Shown here: positions 1 to 8,393 of the stretch, in pieces
Layout: each line of letters opens with the position of its first letter
Position numbering within the stretch: the stretch's first letter is position 1
Program-made: the position numbers and the translations under genes
Assembly: GCA_023391275.1 (NCBI GenBank)
Contig: JAEWBE010000063.1
Span: 21,691-85,690, forward strand
Source: Bacillota bacterium
GTDB taxonomy: Bacteria; Bacillota; Clostridia; Oscillospirales; Acutalibacteraceae
Direction of reading: 5' to 3'
DNA length: 64,000 nt
The notes under the pieces: generated by a model
Databases searched by the model: none
The model's input: only the letters and a program-made list of their open reading frames with translations
Told to the model about the DNA's origin: nothing

Positions 1-76
1 GCCGGTTGTACGCCGCCAGATGGATATCCGAGGCATGATTGGCAACCCCGTCTTTGACAAGCTGAAAAAAGTCCAT
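1..76 (-). CDS. pilT: PilT-type pilus retraction ATPase, N-terminal fragment (cut by window edge)
   Basis: Only the first 25 codons are present; the gene runs off the left edge. The start is ATG at 76, 19 bases after the stop of the pilB gene, with a G-rich ribosome site (GGGTGG) about 10 bases upstream. The N-terminus begins MDFFQLVKDG and contains ASDIHL, the motif that opens PilT-type ATPases. In this family the hexameric cytoplasmic ATPase depolymerises type IV pili. Being last in a pilin-pilMN-pilO-pilD-pilB series fits this role. With so little sequence, another GspE/PilT-superfamily member is possible. Confidence 0.7.
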   Translation of the reverse strand, partial: MDFFQLVKDGVANHASDIHLAAYNR

Positions 77-95
77 ATTTTACGCCACCCATTCT

Positions 96-1766
96 TTACA
101 TTTGCAGGCTGTAAACCTCAACCATTTCCTCGATGGAGGTTTTCCCTTCCATTACAATCCGCTTAATGTTTTCATCCAGTGTTATCATGCCCTCTTTGAT
201 TGCGGTTTCTCTGATTTCGTCCACGCTTTTGCCGTGATTAATGCAGGATTTGACCGCGGGGGTGACAGGCATGATTTCGTGGATCGCCGTTCTTCCCTTA
301 TAACCTTTATAATCGCAGTAGCTGCATCCTTTTGCACGGTGCAGTCTGAGCGGCGTGCTTTTTTCCAGCCCCAGCAGAGTCAGGTCCTCTTCGGTGGCCT
401 GGTACTCTTCTTTACAGTGGGGACAGAGCGTGCGTACAAGGCGCTGTGCAATCACGCCCAGCATGGCGGAGGACACCATGTACGGTTCCACGCCCATGTC
501 CAGCAGACGGATGATGGAACTGGGCGCGTCGTAGGTGTGCAGTGTGGACAGAACCAAGTGGCCGGTAATGGCAACGCTGGCGGCGATTTCCGCCGTTTCG
601 GTATCGCGTATTTCACCGATCATCACCACGTCGGGATCCTGCCTCAGGATGGAGCGCAGCACCGTGGCAAAGGTCAGGCCGGCTTTTACATTCACGTCCA
701 CCTGCGTAATGTTCGGAATTACCATTTCCACGGGGTTTTCCACGGTAAGGATGTTGATGTCCTCGCGCATGATTTCCTTCAGAGCAGTGTAAAGCGTGGT
801 GGATTTTCCGCTTCCTGTCGGGCCGGCCAGTAAAATGATACCGTGGTTGTTACGCAGCATTTCATTAAACTTCGTAAGGTTTTCCGGAAGAAAGCCGATG
901 TCCTCCTTCACAAGGGCGAAACTGAGCGCGGTGGTGATACGGATGACCACCTTTTCCCCGTAAACGCACGGCAGGATGGAAATTCTCATGTCGATTTCCT
1001 TGTCGGCGATTTTATAGCTGATGCGGCCGTCCTGCGGAATGCGTTTTTCCGCAATGTTCATGCCGCCGATAAATTTAATGCGGGAAACGACCGAGGGAAT
1101 CAGTTCCGCGCTCGTCTCCATGTAAAGGCTCAGGTGACCGTCCACGCGGAAACGGATCCGCATGGATTTTTCCTGGGGTTCAATATGAATATCGCTGGCT
1201 TTCAGCAGGACAGCCTGTTCAATCATGTTGTTTACAAAGCGGATGATTGGCTGTTCGGTGGCACCCGTGACTGTTTCAGCCGGGCTTTCCGGCTGGAAGG
1301 CGGAAAGTTCCTTCGCGGCGGCGAACGCCTTCTGGGTTGTGTATAATTCCCGGATTTTTGTTTCGATTTTTTCGTGTTCGGCGATTACGGGCCTCACCTT
1401 TAACTTCGTGTAAATTCCGATATCATTAATTCCGTTGTAGTCGAGCGGGTCGGCAACCGCGACGGTCAGGATGCTCCCTTCGCGGCGGACGGGCACAATC
1501 GAGTTGGAGCGCGCCAGTTCTTCGGGCACCAGCGATGACAAAGCGGGGTCCACGCCGACGGAAGACAGGTCCAGATACGGAACGGAAAGCTGCTTTTCCA
1601 GCGATCTGATGATCTGCATTTCAGTCAGAAAGTGATTTTCCACCAAAATCCGTCCAAGCCGTTTATTCGAACCTTTTTGGCGCGCCAAAGCCTGCTGCAG
1701 CTGGTCTTCGGTCAGAACGCCGGAATTGATCAGAATTTGTCCCAGCTTCAAATTGGTAATTTTCAT
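96..1766 (-). CDS. pilB: PilB/GspE-type type IV pilus assembly ATPase with MshEN domain
   Basis: This 556-residue cytoplasmic ATPase powers pilus extension. The frame is open upstream to 2123, but that part overlaps the prepilin peptidase gene; ATG at 1766 has AAAGGAG just upstream and gives the usual N-terminus. Residues 7-30 and 36-59 are two 24-residue motifs (K/R-L-G start, Q end) separated by five residues, the layout of the cyclic-di-GMP-binding MshEN domain. The ATPase core has Walker A GPTGSGKST near residue 318, an Asp box (GEIRD), a His box (LSTLHT) and a CPHC...CSYC tetracysteine zinc site, all typical of PilB/GspE. It lies downstream of the peptidase gene in one minus-strand operon. 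Family assignment is secure; cyclic-di-GMP binding is inferred from motif spacing. Confidence 0.93.
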   Translation of the reverse strand: MKITNLKLGQILINSGVLTEDQLQQALARQKGSNKRLGRILVENHFLTEMQIIRSLEKQLSVPYLDLSSVGVDPALSSLVPEELARSNSIVPVRREGSILTVAVADPLDYNGINDIGIYTKLKVRPVIAEHEKIETKIRELYTTQKAFAAAKELSAFQPESPAETVTGATEQPIIRFVNNMIEQAVLLKASDIHIEPQEKSMRIRFRVDGHLSLYMETSAELIPSVVSRIKFIGGMNIAEKRIPQDGRISYKIADKEIDMRISILPCVYGEKVVIRITTALSFALVKEDIGFLPENLTKFNEMLRNNHGIILLAGPTGSGKSTTLYTALKEIMREDINILTVENPVEMVIPNITQVDVNVKAGLTFATVLRSILRQDPDVVMIGEIRDTETAEIAASVAITGHLVLSTLHTYDAPSSIIRLLDMGVEPYMVSSAMLGVIAQRLVRTLCPHCKEEYQATEEDLTLLGLEKSTPLRLHRAKGCSYCDYKGYKGRTAIHEIMPVTPAVKSCINHGKSVDEIRETAIKEGMITLDENIKRIVMEGKTSIEEMVEVYSLQM

Positions 1767-1777
1767 GCTGCGCTCCT

Positions 1778-2515
1778 TTACAAATTCAGCAAAGAGAGGT
1801 ACCACCCGGCGAAACTGCTGATTTGGCTGTGAAACGCCAAAAACAGGAGCGTTGCAAGGCAGATGTACGGCCCAAGCGGAAGATAGAGGTTTTTCAAAAT
1901 TTTCCTGCGGATCAGTAACAATACAATATGGAAAAATGCCAGTAAAATCGTCATCAGAAACAGAAGAAATACATAAGGAAAGCCCGCCAGCAGCCCGACG
2001 GCTGAAAACAGCTTTACATCGCCGAAGCCGAGCGCCTCTTTTTGGTACGCCAGCCGGCCAAAAAGCCCCATGGCAAGCATCAGCCCCGCGCTGGCCGCCG
2101 CGCCTAAAACAGGGGAAACCCACCCGGAATGGAGCGCCCGATTCTTAACAATCAGGTCGAAACAATCCAAAGCAAGCACGGGAGGAAGCAGTGCCAGCAC
2201 AAACTGGTCGGGGATAATGCGGTACTTCAAATCGGCTGTGCCGGTCAGCAGAAGCACAATGGCGATGATACAGCACACATAAAAGTAAAAACTGTTTCTA
2301 TATTGCTGATACAGACTGATAAAGGCTGCCGCAAGAATCAGCACCATCACAATGCCGTGGGGCTTCCATAAAAGCCGTTTTCCGGAAAGCTCCGCGCCGG
2401 GCTGTTCACCGTAATCACAGAGCCAGCCTGCGGGGACCGCGTTGAACACGGCTACGCTGAGCCCTGCCGCCGCAAAAGCCGCGGCAAGACAGATTAAGAC
2501 CCGCATCCCGGTCAT
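1778..2515 (-). CDS. pilD: Prepilin peptidase (A24 aspartyl protease)
   Basis: This polytopic membrane protease of 245 residues should cleave prepilin leader peptides after the Gly of the K/R-G-F/T site. The two catalytic aspartates are visible in ADLKYRIIPD (about residue 94) and in GFGDVKLF (about residue 163), the hallmark of family A24. Several hydrophobic segments cover most of the chain. The N-terminal region has no CxxC zinc motif, so the N-methyltransferase half seen in proteobacterial PilD looks degenerate or absent. The start codon overlaps the stop of the preceding pilO-like gene (ATGA), indicating translational coupling; a second ATG lies three codons in. Substrates in this window would be the pilin at 4998-5423 and the minor pilins at 5756-8320. 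Confidence 0.92.
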   Translation of the reverse strand: MTGMRVLICLAAAFAAAGLSVAVFNAVPAGWLCDYGEQPGAELSGKRLLWKPHGIVMVLILAAAFISLYQQYRNSFYFYVCCIIAIVLLLTGTADLKYRIIPDQFVLALLPPVLALDCFDLIVKNRALHSGWVSPVLGAAASAGLMLAMGLFGRLAYQKEALGFGDVKLFSAVGLLAGFPYVFLLFLMTILLAFFHIVLLLIRRKILKNLYLPLGPYICLATLLFLAFHSQISSFAGWYLSLLNL

Positions 2516-3063
2516 CCCTTCGTCCCCATGGCACCGAAATAATAAAGCGTCAGGGTAATGTCGGTCTGCTGCTGTGTACGCGTTACGGTGTTGACATAGT
2601 AAGCGCCCTTTGTCTGACTTTCAAAATAATGCAGAAGATTCGTCAGCTGTGCATTGGTGCATACGGCGTTTAATTTCACCGAAACGCTGCACAGTGGTTT
2701 TCCCTGCCATGAAGTTTTATTTTTAACCACAGTTTCGCCGTTTACCTGAATACCGGCGGGTACGATTCCCGCCGCCCTGCACGCCGCGTCGATATCTTCC
2801 GCCACGGCTTTTCCGTTGACGGCCGTGCTTTGGCCGGTTTGCTCCAGTTCTTGCTGCATTTCGGCAATCTTGTTTTTCAATTCGTCTGCTTTGCCCATTT
2901 GCCGGTCATACAGCTGAATCTGCTGTGTGTTTTTCTGATGCTCGGCGTCAAGCTGGGCAACTTTGACGTTCATGGGTGTGAACACAAAATTAAAATAGAG
3001 CAGAAGCACAAGGACAAGGCCCAACAGATAGAGCAAAACGCCGGAAACTTTCCTGCTTTTCAT
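2512..3063 (-). CDS. pilO: PilO-like type IV pilus inner-membrane alignment protein
   Basis: A 183-residue bitopic protein: a short basic N-terminus, one transmembrane helix (about residues 7-29), a Gln/Lys/Glu-rich probable coiled coil (about 33-75) and a small alpha/beta extracytoplasmic domain. This is the architecture of PilO/GspM, which pairs with PilN to form the alignment complex around the pilus motor. Sequence similarity in this family is low, so the call rests on architecture and on position directly after the PilM-PilN fusion. Start and stop codons overlap neighbours by four bases on both sides (ATGA), suggesting coupled translation and fixed stoichiometry. Confidence 0.8.
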   Translation of the reverse strand: MKSRKVSGVLLYLLGLVLVLLLYFNFVFTPMNVKVAQLDAEHQKNTQQIQLYDRQMGKADELKNKIAEMQQELEQTGQSTAVNGKAVAEDIDAACRAAGIVPAGIQVNGETVVKNKTSWQGKPLCSVSVKLNAVCTNAQLTNLLHYFESQTKGAYYVNTVTRTQQQTDITLTLYYFGAMGTKG

Positions 3064-4685
3064 TTTCCGTCACCGCCCTTGCTGTCCGAATTCCACGGGG
3101 TAAATTCCGTTACGCTCAATACTGTGCTGCAGCTGTATGCGCCGTTGGATTGGAGCGCAATACTGAACGGGATTGAAATCGTAAAATACCTGTTTGCTTC
3201 GATATCGTGTTTAATGGATAAATAATCGCTGTAGTTCGCAACGGTAAAGGTAAGGGAGACGCTTCCGGCCGTATTGTCGATGGTGAAGGAATCGATGGAC
3301 CTGGCCTTTGCGGCTACCTGGTCAAACAACTGTTTTGCGGTTTCCTCCGTTTTGCTTTTGGCATAGGGCAGCACGGCGCGGTCGCTTTTTTCCCCGGCCA
3401 GCTGCGACGACAAATCGCTTTGCTTCTGCAGCAGTCCTTTGACCTCATTATGGGCCGTGTCGGAAAGGACGGCGTTATCCTGCTGGATTTCATTGGTCTT
3501 TATGGAGTAGAGCAGAGGCTCCAGCGCCATCACACCCAATGCGAGCAGGGTGATGAACGCCAGAACGGCGACATTTGCCGCACGCGTGCCGGATTTTGCC
3601 TTTGCGGCGTTTAAAAAATCAATATCATCCGCTTTTTTCGCAGCCAGCAGACCGGAGAAAGTGAAGAAAGCCGAGGGACGCAGGCCGATGCCGCGGGCCT
3701 TGGGACTGATTTCGGGCAAGCGCCCCGTCGCCGCGCAAAGGTCAATATTTTTCAGCGAAACGTCCAGCCCCAGCTGATTCCAAAATTCGCTGAAATTCGG
3801 CAGGGTGGACATGGCGCCGCATAAAATGATCTGATTCAACTCCAGCCGTTCGCTGGAAATGACCATTCGGATATTTCGAACCGCCTCGCTCGCGCTCGCA
3901 TCCAGCAGCATGGCTATCTGTTTGGCGGCTTCGGAGGAAGAATCGGGTACATTTTCCCCATAAACGCCGTTGCTCCCGACTAAACCAACGGCGTCGCGGA
4001 AGGAGACAGATTGATTTTTTCTGACAATTTCAATAATGTCCTCATAAACGCCTTCAAAGGTTCTTTGAAAAATCGGAAAACCGTCGTGCAGCACAAGCAG
4101 GCGCGTTTTTTCAAAACCCAGGTCCAAAACCGCCACAGTCTGCCCTTTCGAATCCACCCCGGTTTTCGCAGCGTACAGCAATCCGCCAATCGGCGGAATA
4201 ATTTTAATCACAGAAAGCCCGCACTGGGAAAATCCCTTTCTTATCCCGACAATCAGTTTGTTCTTTACTGCGAACAACGCACTTGTCAGTTTGCCGGTTA
4301 CTTCATTCAGATATCCGTATTCATAATTTTGGATCATATAATCGTCTACGTTGTCCGACAGTACAGCTTCCGCTTCCAGTTTTGCAAAGGAGAGCAGGTT
4401 TTTGGATTTGCACGGCAAATGCTGGTATTCCTTGCAAATAACATTGTCGTCCTCAAGGCAGAACAGGATTTTTTTCGTGTCCAGATTTGCGGCCAGAATA
4501 CATTCCCTGACAAATTTCGCAAAAACGGGAATGTCGGAAAGCACCCTGCCGCCGCGAAGATTCTCCGGCAGCTCAAAATTCTGCGGCACGCCGAAAACCG
4601 CCCTGCGTCCGCTTTTAACACGGGTGAGGGAAAGAATGCCGCGGGATGTTTGCAGTAAAATAAATTTCAAAACAGCGGACACCAC
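3060..4685 (-). CDS. PilM-PilN fusion protein of type IV pilus alignment complex
   Basis: This 541-residue protein appears to join two normally separate pilus proteins. Residues 1 to about 345 read as an actin-like PilM ATPase, with segments such as AVLDLGFEKTRLLVL and a late LNQIILCGAMSTLP. Near residue 353 a DIDFLNAAK segment resembles the cytoplasmic PilN peptide that docks onto PilM. It is followed by one transmembrane helix (about 367-390), a coiled coil and a small extracytoplasmic domain, the PilN layout. The reading frame is continuous with no internal start needed. The stop overlaps the pilO start (ATGA). The start at 4685 has a weak purine-rich upstream (CAGGAGAAATGTGG). The function would be coupling the cytoplasmic motor to the PilO-containing inner-membrane ring. 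Confidence 0.85.
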   Translation of the reverse strand: MVSAVLKFILLQTSRGILSLTRVKSGRRAVFGVPQNFELPENLRGGRVLSDIPVFAKFVRECILAANLDTKKILFCLEDDNVICKEYQHLPCKSKNLLSFAKLEAEAVLSDNVDDYMIQNYEYGYLNEVTGKLTSALFAVKNKLIVGIRKGFSQCGLSVIKIIPPIGGLLYAAKTGVDSKGQTVAVLDLGFEKTRLLVLHDGFPIFQRTFEGVYEDIIEIVRKNQSVSFRDAVGLVGSNGVYGENVPDSSSEAAKQIAMLLDASASEAVRNIRMVISSERLELNQIILCGAMSTLPNFSEFWNQLGLDVSLKNIDLCAATGRLPEISPKARGIGLRPSAFFTFSGLLAAKKADDIDFLNAAKAKSGTRAANVAVLAFITLLALGVMALEPLLYSIKTNEIQQDNAVLSDTAHNEVKGLLQKQSDLSSQLAGEKSDRAVLPYAKSKTEETAKQLFDQVAAKARSIDSFTIDNTAGSVSLTFTVANYSDYLSIKHDIEANRYFTISIPFSIALQSNGAYSCSTVLSVTEFTPWNSDSKGGDGK

Positions 4686-4997
4686 ATTTCTCCTGTTATT
4701 TGGTGCGAAAATTATGTAGATTAATGAAATATTATATCAAATTATGTATGATATAGCAATTGAAAATAAGAATAAACGGGCCGGTTTTATGGAATAAAAA
4801 TTTTATGCGCCGCAGAAAGCTATTATCTGAATAACCCGAAAAATTTATGCGGAAATGCGGTCAGCTTCCCGGCGATATTACCCAGCCGCCTGATAAAGGC
4901 CGGCACCGTGCGGATACGGTGCCGGCCTTGCGCTGCGGAGGACTGGACTTGCCATGATGTTATGCACTTATTCAAAATCTGTAAAATGAATCACAAA
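4686..4997 (-). other. Intergenic segment between pilin and pilM-pilN genes
   Basis: About 310 bases without a convincing gene. It contains the perfect hairpin at 4896-4929 and otherwise AT-rich sequence. No clear promoter for the pilM-pilN gene was found here, so the assembly genes may depend on read-through past the hairpin or on a promoter I cannot see. Confidence 0.6.
4896..4929 (-). terminator. Strong hairpin downstream of the pilin gene
   Basis: A 14-bp perfect stem (4896-4909 with 4916-4929, GC-rich arms AAGGCCGGCACCGT) has a six-base loop, about 70 bases past the pilin stop. On the minus strand only TTTATC follows, so it may be a partial terminator or a 3'-end stabiliser. Either would let abundant pilin mRNA exceed that of the downstream assembly genes. 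Confidence 0.65.
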
Positions 4998-5423
4998 TCA
5001 GGTGGTGGGGACGTTGATGACAGTGTGAACGGGGGAGTCTTTATCAAACGGGGTGCCGTCTGTTCCTGTAACCAAGAAGACTTTCCCATCCTCATACCGC
5101 CAGTGAGCGCCTGAGACTTTAGCATCCGGGAGAGCGCCGATTCCCTCATGGGTCAGTGCCTGGGATACTTTTAATGCTGTAGTATCAACCGCAGTACCGT
5201 CTGCATTTTTCCAGGTTCCTGCGATTGCTTCCGAATAGGCGGACTTCAGTGCCAGCTCAATTGTCTGTGCATTTGCGGCATCCGCGCTTGTATTTGCATC
5301 ATTAATTACGTTGGTGACTGTCGGAACGGCAATTGAAGCCAGAATGGCAAGCACGGCGATGACAATGACCAGCTCGACGAGCGTAAAGCCTTTTTTGTTC
5401 GTTTTTCTTAACGTTTTTTCCAT
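4998..5423 (-). CDS. Type IV prepilin (probable major pilin)
   Basis: A 141-residue prepilin with a short basic leader ending KKG, then FTLVELVIVI, the class III cleavage and N-methylation site with Glu at +5. A hydrophobic alpha1 helix follows, containing LAILASIAVPTV. The mature domain is small and rich in Ala, Asp and Thr, with no obvious disulfide pair. A GAGGT ribosome site precedes ATG at 5423. It has its own near-consensus promoter (5490-5518) and a strong hairpin after it, consistent with high expression and a major-pilin role. A pseudopilin of a secretion system is the alternative, but the neighbouring PilT start argues for pili. Confidence 0.9.
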   Translation of the reverse strand: MEKTLRKTNKKGFTLVELVIVIAVLAILASIAVPTVTNVINDANTSADAANAQTIELALKSAYSEAIAGTWKNADGTAVDTTALKVSQALTHEGIGALPDAKVSGAHWRYEDGKVFLVTGTDGTPFDKDSPVHTVINVPTT

Positions 5424-5489
5424 ATTTTCTACCTCTTTCTTTTTCCTGTTTGTTAACGGTCAGGCTCTCCCGGATTAATTTCTGTTCCG

Positions 5490-5518
5490 ATTATAAAACG
5501 AAATGATAGTGCTGTCAA
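5490..5518 (-). promoter_or_regulatory. Sigma-A promoter of the pilin gene
   Basis: Reading the minus strand, TTGACA (5518-5513) and TATAAT (5495-5490) are both perfect and separated by 17 bases. It ends about 65 bases upstream of the pilin ATG. The flanking AT-rich segment 5519-5700 up to the divergent promoter holds no gene. Confidence 0.85.
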
Positions 5519-5700
5519 TAAACACTTTATAGTTTCAAAAAATTCATTTTTTTGCCATTAAATGAGTCACATTTTGTCGATAAGCAGGAGAAAATAAAAT
5601 TAAAAAATACGGTTATATGACCGAATAATGTCATGTGGAATATATTTGAAGAAATGGAAGAAAAAAAGTCGGAGATTTTTACCGCAGACAGTAAAAATCC

Positions 5701-5729
5701 TTGCGAAAAAGCGGGGATACGGATATAAT
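5701..5729 (+). promoter_or_regulatory. Sigma-A promoter of the minor pilin operon
   Basis: TTGCGA (5701-5706), 17-base spacer, TATAAT (5724-5729). It lies 27 bases before the ATG at 5756 and fires away from the pilin promoter, so the two pilus operons share a divergent control region of about 330 bases. Confidence 0.8.
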
Positions 5730-5755
5730 CAGAAAAAAGGGCGGAGGTGCTGAAA

Positions 5756-7366
5756 ATGGAATCAAACTCAAAACGGGGCGCGGCTCTCGCGTATGCAATT
5801 GTGATCACGGCAGCGCTGCTGGTTTTTGCCTCCGCGCTGATTTCGGTTGCACAATTTAACCTCAGTGCTTCCCAAAACAGCTTGGAGGGCCGTCAGGCAT
5901 ACCTTGACGCCAAGTCCGCCATTGAGTACGGCAGGGCTTATTTAAAACTGAATCCGGACAAGGCGGATAAAGATTTTACAATTCTGCGCGCCGATGAAGG
6001 CACGGGCTTTTTAATCGGCGGGGCAGACGCCGCCGATGCGGTGGCTTCTTATGACGGCACGAAAAAAACAATCAGCGCCGCGGCGAAATACAAATCCTCC
6101 GACCGTGTGCGTACGCTGGGGTATCAGTTTACGGCAACGGAGCCGCAAAATCCGTCTTCTTCCGATACGGATTTTGTGATTGTAGGAGCGACTCAGTTTA
6201 ACGGCGTTCCGGCGATGAGGCGTTGGAACAGCGGTGCGGCGTTTTATCAGGGAAAGTCTGTTTCACCGTACACGGTTTGTTTTCAATATCCGGTTCAACT
6301 GGAAGGAAATTCAAGTTTAACAGCACCCCAAATCTATTTTATGGGGACGGACGGAAGCAACGCATCCATTTACGGGTACACCGGGTCGCTTTCTCTGGAC
6401 TCGGATTTTATTTATTTGTCGGGCAATGTTACAGGGCAGAATTACAGTGAGACGAACCGTATGCGGCTCAAGCTGTCACGTGTTGGAGGAATCCTGTATG
6501 CTGCCGCACAGAGCGGATGCAAAATTGTGAAAGCAACGTCCGGCGGAGTTGTCACATTTGTCATTCCCAAAGGTTATTACCGCATAAAAGCGGGCTGTGA
6601 CCTCATTTTGTTGACAGAAGCAAATATGTCCGATTATTTGGAACCGATTTCCGGCAGTGAAGCGGGTTCCGATATAGATTCAGACAGAGTTTCTTATATA
6701 GAAAGCAATTATCCGCATATACTGAGCGGGGATGAATGGGATAACAGCAAGGGAACCAGATGGACTTTGAATAATGGGAAGCTGTCGGATGGGTATCCGT
6801 TCGAATATGACGATGCACACGGAACACATCAGGTCAACTGGTCAGGAAACGGTTCCTTGACAGCTTACAATGTGCAGCTATATGTAACGGATTGCTCCAA
6901 TTGGGAAAAGGCATTTCAAGGTGGAAATAACGCTGTGTACCAAGCGCAGGAAATTGATCTTCGCTATGTAAATGAGGACGATTTTGTGATTCCCAAAAAG
7001 CAGACCGTTACATTTCAGGCTGATGTTATCTCATTAAGCATGGAGTTTCGTGATGATGAAGTGGGGGAAAATGCAGATGACCGGCCGGGAATACAGGGGC
7101 ACGACAGCAGTGAACACACCCGGTTTATTCTAAAACCGCTTCATGGAAATAAGGTGCAGCTGTACGTGCCAAATGAGTTGAATGTACGCCAAAATAAGAA
7201 TCATGTTCTATACACGATACAGCCCGGTTACTATGAAGTTCCGGAAATGGATTTGCTGAGCGACGACGCGAAGGACTTTTTCAGCGGCACAACGCCGAAT
7301 GATCCTCCGTCCGGCGGCTCAGGCGACGGCACATTGACCGGAGGTGTTTATACCGATGGAAAGTAA
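5756..7366 (+). CDS. Large PilX/GspK-like minor pilin, candidate pilus tip protein
   Basis: A 536-residue protein begins MESNSKRGAALAYAIVI and then has one hydrophobic helix. The KRG-AAL junction looks like a prepilin peptidase site, but position +5 is Tyr, not Glu. Loss of Glu+5 is known for GspK-type tip pseudopilins, and PilX-like proteins start similarly. The long remainder (residues about 60-536) is a Ser/Thr/Gly-rich extracellular domain with no recognised enzyme motif and a Gly-rich C-terminus. ATG at 5756 is chosen because GGAGG lies eight bases upstream; an upstream GTG at 5747 overlaps that site. It is first of three co-translated pilin-like genes. Function as a tip or adhesive subunit is inferred. 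Confidence 0.75.
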   Translation: MESNSKRGAALAYAIVITAALLVFASALISVAQFNLSASQNSLEGRQAYLDAKSAIEYGRAYLKLNPDKADKDFTILRADEGTGFLIGGADAADAVASYDGTKKTISAAAKYKSSDRVRTLGYQFTATEPQNPSSSDTDFVIVGATQFNGVPAMRRWNSGAAFYQGKSVSPYTVCFQYPVQLEGNSSLTAPQIYFMGTDGSNASIYGYTGSLSLDSDFIYLSGNVTGQNYSETNRMRLKLSRVGGILYAAAQSGCKIVKATSGGVVTFVIPKGYYRIKAGCDLILLTEANMSDYLEPISGSEAGSDIDSDRVSYIESNYPHILSGDEWDNSKGTRWTLNNGKLSDGYPFEYDDAHGTHQVNWSGNGSLTAYNVQLYVTDCSNWEKAFQGGNNAVYQAQEIDLRYVNEDDFVIPKKQTVTFQADVISLSMEFRDDEVGENADDRPGIQGHDSSEHTRFILKPLHGNKVQLYVPNELNVRQNKNHVLYTIQPGYYEVPEMDLLSDDAKDFFSGTTPNDPPSGGSGDGTLTGGVYTDGK

Positions 7367-7808
7367 TCTTTTCCAAAAGCTGAGGAGCAAAAAGGGCACC
7401 ACCATGGTCGAAGTGCTTGCGGCAGCGCTGATTCTGGCCATTGTGGTTACCGCCGTGGTGACCGGCATCAGCTTTTCACAGCGCAACATTCTTTCCGAAA
7501 GTTCCCAAAGTGACGCTGCTGCGCAGGCGCAAAGTCTTGCGGATACGCTGGTTTCCAAACTGCACGGGGCGGAAGAATCCGAAGCCGAAGCCCTGACGCT
7601 TCCCGGTGCAGCGCGCGTGGAAGCGGGCAGTTTTCCGGTTCCGGCACAGGACAGGCAGTTTGCGATTGAATCTGTTCACGACGGGGACGGAGGGGATAAG
7701 GCAATCTATGGATATCGGATCAGAACCGCGGTTTATTACACCGACAGTACCGGCCGTAAATGCGTCCAGATGACGGCATTCGCGGCAAAGGACGGTGACG
7801 GCGAATGA
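7356..7808 (+). CDS. Minor prepilin (PilV/GspI-like)
   Basis: A 150-residue prepilin. The leader ends SKKG and is followed by TTMVEVLAAALILAIV, which keeps Glu at +5 and a hydrophobic alpha1 helix. The rest is a short soluble domain with no cysteine pair. ATG at 7356 lies inside the end of the previous gene (11-base overlap), preceded by GGAGG at 7340-7344. An in-frame GTG at 7344 overlaps that site and is unlikely. The stop overlaps the next start (ATGA). By position and size it fits a minor pilin that, with the next gene, primes pilus assembly. Confidence 0.82.
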   Translation: MESNLFQKLRSKKGTTMVEVLAAALILAIVVTAVVTGISFSQRNILSESSQSDAAAQAQSLADTLVSKLHGAEESEAEALTLPGAARVEAGSFPVPAQDRQFAIESVHDGDGGDKAIYGYRIRTAVYYTDSTGRKCVQMTAFAAKDGDGE

Positions 7809-8320
7809 GGATACGGAGCCGCCGGGGCTTTACACTGGTGGAAATGATTGTCGCCGTTGTGCTTACCGCGGCCGTGATTGCGGCGGCATGCACTGTGCTG
7901 TATTTGGGGACAAGCAGCTTTCACACCGGCACGGAAAATGCAGTAAATCAGCAAAAGGCCGCTCTTGCGGAAAGCTATTTGCAGCGGTACGCGTCCACGG
8001 CATTTACACTGTCCCCTTCAAATGAGGAAGGATCCGACGGCATTCTTTTTTCGCTTGCGAATGGGGTGCTGACCATCCGCAGACAAACCGCTCCCGGCGG
8101 AGCAATGCAAACGGTCGCTGCCATCGACGGTATTCGGGGGATGGAACTGAAAATTGACGACGGCACCCTGAACTACACGATTGTGTCGGCGGACGGAACC
8201 TACCGGCTCGCGGGCGGGATTGTGCTGAATAATTTTCAGGGCGGCAGCGTGGAAAATCTCCCCAATGAAAGTGATTCCTCTTTGTTTCTCGGGATGACTT
8301 CCTCCGAGGCCGCTCCCTGA
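7805..8320 (+). CDS. Minor prepilin (PilW/GspJ-like)
   Basis: A 171-residue prepilin with an RSRRG leader followed by FTLVEMIVAVVLTAAV, including Glu at +5. The mature region contains a beta-rich segment ending in a Ser-rich tail. Its ATG overlaps the stop of the previous gene by four bases, so translation is coupled. Together with the two upstream genes it forms a minor pilin set of the kind that forms the pilus tip. No terminator is evident after it before the next promoter. Confidence 0.83.
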   Translation: MRIRSRRGFTLVEMIVAVVLTAAVIAAACTVLYLGTSSFHTGTENAVNQQKAALAESYLQRYASTAFTLSPSNEEGSDGILFSLANGVLTIRRQTAPGGAMQTVAAIDGIRGMELKIDDGTLNYTIVSADGTYRLAGGIVLNNFQGGSVENLPNESDSSLFLGMTSSEAAP

Positions 8321-8393
8321 TTTTTAATAATGTAACAAATCGTGTCAAAATTCCAGATGATTGGAAATTATTAGCAGTCAGTTTTATCGCTTT

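Noticed and set aside
102..833. Plus-strand open frame of 243 codons opposite pilB
   Set aside because: It is the antisense shadow of a clearly conserved ATPase gene, with no ribosome site and low-complexity His/Arg-rich translation.
1767..2123. N-terminal extension of the pilB frame
   Set aside because: It overlaps the prepilin peptidase gene and lacks the conserved PilB start; ATG 1766 has a good ribosome site.
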